Assembly: GCF_002909235.1 (NCBI RefSeq)
Contig: NZ_PHQQ01000019.1
Span: 1-64,000 of the forward strand
DNA length: 64,000 nucleotides
Source: Arenibacter catalasegens
GTDB taxonomy: Bacteria > Bacteroidota > Bacteroidia > Flavobacteriales > Flavobacteriaceae
Direction: 5' to 3'
The notes under the pieces are model-generated. The model was given only the letters and a program-made list of their open reading frames with translations. It was not told the DNA's origin and ran no database searches. Positions 60,249-64,000 of the stretch are shown here, piece by piece (position 1 is the first letter of the stretch; every line of letters starts with the position of its first letter). Position numbers and translations under genes: made by a program.

Positions 60249-60851
60249 TTAAGCTTCCAATTGTTTTAAGTAGACGGAGAGTCCTATAATATATTCATCA
60301 AGGATCAAATCGTTATCGTATAGTTTTCTAATACCACGAATACCTTCAAAGGCACTTATTAGGTAAACTGCTACGGCCTGACTGGAAATATTACTATTGA
60401 TGGACTTTTCATCTTGACCTCTTTCAATCAATGTTGCTAAGGCCGATTTCCAATTTTCTATTATATTCTTTAAAGCGGTTTGATAGGCAGTTTCAAAGTC
60501 GCCAATTTCATTAATAAAATTATTCATCGGGCAACCGTGTTGCTTGTCATAAACTGGAAAGGATTTGATACGCTCTAAAAAAGTCGTTTCCAGTATTTTT
60601 AAGGCATCTCCAGTTTCATATAAGGGCAAAATCATACTGTCATAAACCCTTTTTTGCAATTTCAGGGCAATAACCTCCAGGCCTAACTCTTTTTTGTTTT
60701 TATAATGATGATAAAATGCGCCCTTTGTAAGATTGGTGGCATTCATTATTCTATCGATGCTGGTCGTTTTAAAACCATTTTCATAAAACAAGTTGAAGGC
60801 TTTATCAATGATTATTTGCTTGGTAAGTTCAGACTTTAACTCCTGTTGCAT
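60249..60851 (-). CDS. TetR/AcrR family transcriptional regulator
   Basis: 200 residues: TetR N-terminal HTH (IIIDKAFNLFYENGFKTTSIDRIMNATNLTKGAFYHHYKNKKELG, 13-60), then a ligand-binding helical domain of the TetR_C type (with a Cys in KQHGCPMNNF). Head gene of tetR-doxX-SDR; the small-molecule inducer is unknown. A TACATTTG -7 match lies only 5-12 bases before the ATG, which would make the mRNA leaderless. Confidence 0.92.
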   Translation of the reverse strand: MQQELKSELTKQIIIDKAFNLFYENGFKTTSIDRIMNATNLTKGAFYHHYKNKKELGLEVIALKLQKRVYDSMILPLYETGDALKILETTFLERIKSFPVYDKQHGCPMNNFINEIGDFETAYQTALKNIIENWKSALATLIERGQDEKSINSNISSQAVAVYLISAFEGIRGIRKLYDNDLILDEYIIGLSVYLKQLEA

Positions 60852-61172
60852 TTTACAAATGTAACAAAAAAAATACTAGTTAGAATGTTTTGATAATTCT
60901 TACTCAGCAGGCACAGCCAACTGCACCTTAAATTTTCGGTTTAACCAAGCCTATTAGTTATAAATGGCTTCATTTTCTTTTCTATTTAGAAGTGTAGGAC
61001 ATACGAATTGAACAATCATTATAAGTGCCTGGAAACTATAAGTTTAAACACTTACTAGGGCGTAAGAGTTGTACATTATTAACTTTAGTTTAGCCCATTA
61101 AAATTTTGTAAATGAAAATTTCAATTAAACTTTTCTGATAAACTCTGGTCAAAGTAGCAAATTATCATAAAT
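60852..61172. other. Intergenic, divergent promoters
   Basis: 321 bases between the tetR start and the FG-GAP lipoprotein start. CAAATGTA at 60856-60863 is a minus-strand -7 match. AAATACTAGTTAGAATGTTT follows, with no clear palindrome for TetR. Confidence 0.4.
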
Positions 61173-62462
61173 ATGAGAATAGTAGTATTTCTTTCAATTG
61201 CACTAACTTTTATTAGTTGCAGTAAAGAAGATAATCCAAAGGAAATTACTTCAACACCAACATCAACATTGGCTTATGAACCAGAAGGTTTGGTTACGAT
61301 TAAAACTGGATCAGGTGGCTTCACAGCCAATTTGGAAAGTGGAGATCGATTTGGTAGGGACCATGATAAAATAGGTGATGTAAATGGAGATGGCGTGGTA
61401 GATTTTGTTGTAGGAGCCCGATCCGATGATGATGGAGCTACAGATGCAGGTGCGGTTTATATATTATTTATGAATAGCGATGGGACCGTACAATCAAATC
61501 AAAAAATATCGATGTTGGAAGGTGGATTTACAGACACTTTGAATGCGAGAAACTTTTTTGGATATGGTGTAGCGGGAATTGGAGATTATGATTCGGATGG
61601 TATTCCGGACATTGCTGTAGCTTCACCGGTACCTCCCAATAACGCTTTGTATATTATTCATTTAAATACTGATGGAACGGTAAAAGATTTCGTCAAGAAT
61701 GGAAATATTATTGCAAATGGACTATCGGCTATTGGGGATATAAATGGAGATGGAAGGATTGACCTAGTCGCATGTGTTCCTGGGTCTGACGATGGGGGTA
61801 ACAACCGTGGAGCGATAGATATCCTATTTTTAAATAGCGAATCTGAAGTAATATATGCAGATAAGGTGACCATTAGTTCAACTCAAGGTGGTTTTGGATC
61901 TGGACTTGAAGATGGTGACCAATTTGGGGGTAGGGAAGTGGCAATGCTTGGTGACCTGGATAATGATGGAAATAAAGAATTGGCTGTAGGTGCTTTTATG
62001 TCCGATGGAGGGAAAGGCGCAATATGGATTCTTTCTTTGGATAACTCAACATACAATGTGGTATCTAAGCTAAAACTGGCAGAGAACATGAATGGTTTTG
62101 AAGATGAGTTGGTTGAGGATATAAATCCGAACGGAACTTTGGGGGCAAATTTTGGCCATGCCATGTGTGCAGCTGGGGATATTGATGGCGATGGAATAGC
62201 TGATTTGGTTACTGGCGCAAATCAACAATATGAAGGTTGGGGTTATGTACTTTACCTAAATGCGGATAAGACCATTAAATCTTACGACAGGATCAATAAT
62301 GGTGAGGGTGGTTTTAATTTGAATTTAGAGTCCGAGGAACGTTTTTCCCGCTCTATTTCCTTTGCGGGCGATTTAAAGGGAGATGGTTCTATTGCTATAA
62401 ATTTTGGTGGGGGAGCTGGGGGAACAGGCACTTTGTACACTCTGTTTTTCGGTATTCAATAA
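61173..62462 (+). CDS. FG-GAP repeat lipoprotein (integrin-alpha-like propeller)
   Basis: 429 residues, lipobox FISC (Cys16, then SKED). Six visible FG-GAP repeats with calcium-loop motifs: GDVNGDGVVDFVVGARSDD, GDYDSDGIPDIAVASP, GDINGDGRIDLVACVPG, GDLDNDGNKELAVGAF, GDIDGDGIADLVTGAN and a degenerate GDLKGDGSIAI. Blades are linked by a recurrent GGFxxxLExxDxFG segment. Surface-anchored beta-propeller, probably for adhesion or matrix binding. Adjacent to a toxin-antitoxin pair in the opposite direction. Single gene. Confidence 0.88.
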   Translation: MRIVVFLSIALTFISCSKEDNPKEITSTPTSTLAYEPEGLVTIKTGSGGFTANLESGDRFGRDHDKIGDVNGDGVVDFVVGARSDDDGATDAGAVYILFMNSDGTVQSNQKISMLEGGFTDTLNARNFFGYGVAGIGDYDSDGIPDIAVASPVPPNNALYIIHLNTDGTVKDFVKNGNIIANGLSAIGDINGDGRIDLVACVPGSDDGGNNRGAIDILFLNSESEVIYADKVTISSTQGGFGSGLEDGDQFGGREVAMLGDLDNDGNKELAVGAFMSDGGKGAIWILSLDNSTYNVVSKLKLAENMNGFEDELVEDINPNGTLGANFGHAMCAAGDIDGDGIADLVTGANQQYEGWGYVLYLNADKTIKSYDRINNGEGGFNLNLESEERFSRSISFAGDLKGDGSIAINFGGGAGGTGTLYTLFFGIQ

Positions 62463-62660
62463 GCAATTTCAAACACTATTTAGGCGCAATATTTCTACTT
62501 CTAAAGAAAACGATCAAAGTATGAAACGGTGCCTTGGAAAAAGAAGCCGTAATTTTCGACTTGGTCAAGAGTCTAAGGTATTTGTGGATGTTATGAAAAG
62601 TGGTAAAAGAAAGTGGTGTATAACCGCCCTTTCTGGTAACAGTGTTTTTGAATTGGAAAG

Positions 62661-62948
62661 TTACATGATTTTGTTCAAATCTTGTTTTCCAATGATGGTC
62701 ATTATTTCAATAATATCACCATTTATTCTGTAATAAATGCTGTCGGACCCGCAGACACAACGTCTATACCCCTTTTTTATAAAATCGACCGATTCAAATG
62801 AGAACGGGCGCTGAACAATAATCTCAAAATATTCAAAAAACGAATCAAAGTATTTATCAGCTTGTTCAATTCCAAATTTGTTAACTCCGTAATGATGAAT
62901 TCTAATTAAGTCTACTTTAGCTACAGTACTTAATTTATAATTTGGCAT
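62661..62948 (-). CDS. ParE/RelE-family toxin
   Basis: 95 residues with the RelE/ParE fold: YKLSTVAKVDLIRIHHYGVNKFGIEQADKYFDSFFEYFEII, SFESVDFIKKGYRRCVCGSDSIYYRINGDIIEIMTIIGKQDL. The final beta strands with Y-R-x-x-C and I-Y-Y-R-I are typical of ParE-like toxins, which act on gyrase, whereas RelE-like toxins cut mRNA on ribosomes. Starts within the 3' end of the antitoxin gene (14-base overlap), so translation is coupled. Confidence 0.85.
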   Translation of the reverse strand: MPNYKLSTVAKVDLIRIHHYGVNKFGIEQADKYFDSFFEYFEIIVQRPFSFESVDFIKKGYRRCVCGSDSIYYRINGDIIEIMTIIGKQDLNKIM

Positions 62949-63180
62949 TGAGCGAAGACTTTGACTGTTTTAATATTTCTTCTTTATTATCATTGGTAAA
63001 TCCACTATTTTCTGCTTGTTCTAATTTAGCCCTTATCCAATCAATTTGTATATGCTGTTTTCTCGCCTGCCGTATCAAATCATTGACTAGCTCACTTTTA
63101 CTTGAGTATTCTTTATTGTCTACCTGAGTTTTTAACCACTCATCATTGGGTTCCGTGAATGAAATACTTTGTCTTGCCAT
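62935..63180 (-). CDS. ParD-like ribbon-helix-helix antitoxin
   Basis: 81 residues. RHH DNA-binding N-terminus (MARQSISFTEPNDEWLKTQ, then KEYSSKSELVNDLIRQARK) and a disordered C-terminal half (ENSGFTNDNKEEILKQSK) that would wrap the toxin. First gene of the operon; palindromes TGTAAATTTACA and ATGATTTAAATCAT lie 21-69 bases upstream, fitting autorepression. Confidence 0.87.
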   Translation of the reverse strand: MARQSISFTEPNDEWLKTQVDNKEYSSKSELVNDLIRQARKQHIQIDWIRAKLEQAENSGFTNDNKEEILKQSKSSLNAKL

Positions 63181-63196
63181 AACTTTTTATTACAAT

Positions 63197-63249
63197 ATGA
63201 TGTAAATTTACACCAAATACGCATCATTTGCAAACATGATTTAAATCAT
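63197..63249. promoter_or_regulatory. Operator palindromes upstream of the toxin-antitoxin operon
   Basis: TGTAAATTTACA (63201-63212, perfect), an ATGATG...CATCAT pair around it (63197-63202, 63222-63227), and ATGATTTAAATCAT (63236-63249, perfect). They sit 17-69 bases before the antitoxin ATG, the place where ParD-type repressors bind. The rest up to 63404 shows no other feature. Confidence 0.6.
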
Positions 63250-63404
63250 CGAATTTTAGGTGTAATAGATAATGATTTGACGATTAGGTATTTAATATGA
63301 TAAAACACCACATTTTAAGGTTACGGATAACCTAATTATCATATTCATTTTATCAATAAAAAGAGTTTAGAATTTAGGCAAATTTTTCATATAAAATCTG
63401 ACCT

Positions 63405-64000
63405 TTAAAGCATATCCTGCATATACTTTTTGATATTGGCATCCTTATATATTTTCTGGACCATAACAGTGTATAACTCCGTAAAGCGTTCATTTTTGGC
63501 AAGATTACCAAAAAGGGATTGCTGTTTAATAAACGCCAGTGGGTCCGAACCGGTTTTTGCTGCTGCCTGGTGAAGCTCGTTACTCATGGCATCGATAATC
63601 TCCAGTGGGTGCCCATTTTTATCCGATTGTTTATCGCTGTAGTAGCACCAAGCTGCAATAACCAAGGTAGCATATTTAATGCTTTCTCCTGCAGCTAAAT
63701 TTTCCTCAAGGGTCGCTATTAAAAATTTCGGCAGTTTGGCAGAACTCTCCGAACAAATGCGGCTTACACTGTCCTTTATGTTGGGATTGGCAAACCGTGC
63801 CTCCAAACTGTCTTTGTAATCCTTTAGATCAATCCCCTTAACTTCATCCAAGACCGGGGTTGCTTCCTTGTCCATAAACGTTCTCAAATAAGTAACAAAG
63901 GTTTTGTCTTCCATACAGGCATTAATGGTTTTGTGCCCATGTAATGCTCCCAATAGTCCAAGAACAGAATGCCCTGCATTTAATAAACGGAGTTTCATTT
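63405..64000 (-). CDS. Mannitol dehydrogenase family protein, C-terminal part (5' end outside the window)
   Basis: The last 197 codons of a polyol/uronate dehydrogenase. The Mannitol_dh_C domain begins with KLRLLNAGHSVLGLLGALHGHK, in which K-x4-N-x2-H matches the catalytic Lys-Asn-His set of mannitol 2-dehydrogenase. It ends with FIKQQSLFGNLAKNERFTELYTVMVQKIY. The frame is still open at the right edge, and the Met at 63998 is internal; the family is normally about 480-500 residues. Candidates are mannitol 2-dehydrogenase, fructuronate reductase or tagaturonate reductase, all NAD-dependent; the C-terminus alone does not decide. Consistent with sugar-acid use in this region. Confidence 0.9.
   Translation of the reverse strand, partial: MKLRLLNAGHSVLGLLGALHGHKTINACMEDKTFVTYLRTFMDKEATPVLDEVKGIDLKDYKDSLEARFANPNIKDSVSRICSESSAKLPKFLIATLEENLAAGESIKYATLVIAAWCYYSDKQSDKNGHPLEIIDAMSNELHQAAAKTGSDPLAFIKQQSLFGNLAKNERFTELYTVMVQKIYKDANIKKYMQDML

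Overview
The window looks like a chromosomal segment of a marine, polysaccharide-degrading member of the Flavobacteriaceae (Bacteroidetes). The signs are low GC, weak Shine-Dalgarno sequences, Bacteroidetes-type -7 elements (TAnnTTTG), an extended-SDR threonine dehydrogenase next to kbl, DUF4494 and DUF2200 proteins, many secreted or lipid-anchored carbohydrate enzymes, and short dispersed intergenic repeats typical of flavobacteria. I see no rRNA, tRNA, CRISPR array, intact insertion sequence or SusC/SusD pair.

Layout. 0-9 kb: a DUF1080 (3-keto-glycoside hydrolase type) gene and a truncated DUF1826-like gene lie between two perfect 45-bp direct repeats. Next come an acyl-CoA ligase and an IorA/IorB molybdenum hydroxylase pair, separated by intergenic blocks full of dispersed repeats. 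9-16 kb: a large hybrid histidine kinase, a lipoprotein with a putative GH-like barrel, a methyltransferase and a DlgD/YiaK-type diketogulonate reductase. 16-26 kb: an unrecognised membrane protein, then a divergent secreted-enzyme locus (heparinase II/III protein plus beta-propeller on one strand; tandem alpha/beta hydrolase, lipid-anchored barrel protein and Dabb protein on the other), then a D-2-hydroxyacid dehydrogenase. 26-29 kb: an Lrp regulator divergent from tdh-kbl, the route from threonine to glycine plus acetyl-CoA. 30-35 kb: a MarR gene with a paired palindromic operator, secreted propeller and DUF1080 proteins, an exported methyltransferase and a DUF4494 protein. 35-43 kb: an Asp-box sialidase-like protein, a lipoprotein resembling PL24/PL25 lyases, a histidine kinase, a CE15-like esterase and an AraC-family remnant. 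43-47 kb: a LytTR response regulator, small secreted and membrane proteins, and a decayed tyrosine recombinase. 47-55 kb: a propeller-cytochrome c fusion, a Tat-exported Gfo/Idh oxidoreductase, an AXE1-like esterase and a GH63-like glucosidase. 55-64 kb: dinB and a divergent WYL regulator sharing a pair of matching operators, an alpha/beta hydrolase, a tetR-doxX-SDR operon, an FG-GAP lipoprotein, a ParDE-type toxin-antitoxin pair and the 3' end of a mannitol-dehydrogenase-family gene.

How the genes work together. Most of the catalytic load is periplasmic or surface sugar chemistry: eliminative or hydrolytic cleavage, deacylation, and probably oxidation of sugar hydroxyls followed by DUF1080-type cleavage. 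Cytoplasmic NAD(P) dehydrogenases (DlgD-like, mannitol/uronate type, D-2-hydroxyacid) then handle the resulting keto sugars and acids. Without SusCD, these look like satellite degradation loci rather than full polysaccharide utilisation loci. The strongest new observations are regulatory (the MarR, WYL and ParD operator architectures), the PL24/25-like active-site pattern, the CE15-like protein lacking the Arg after its nucleophile, and the exported methyltransferase. I did not find a convincing wholly new defence or mobile system.
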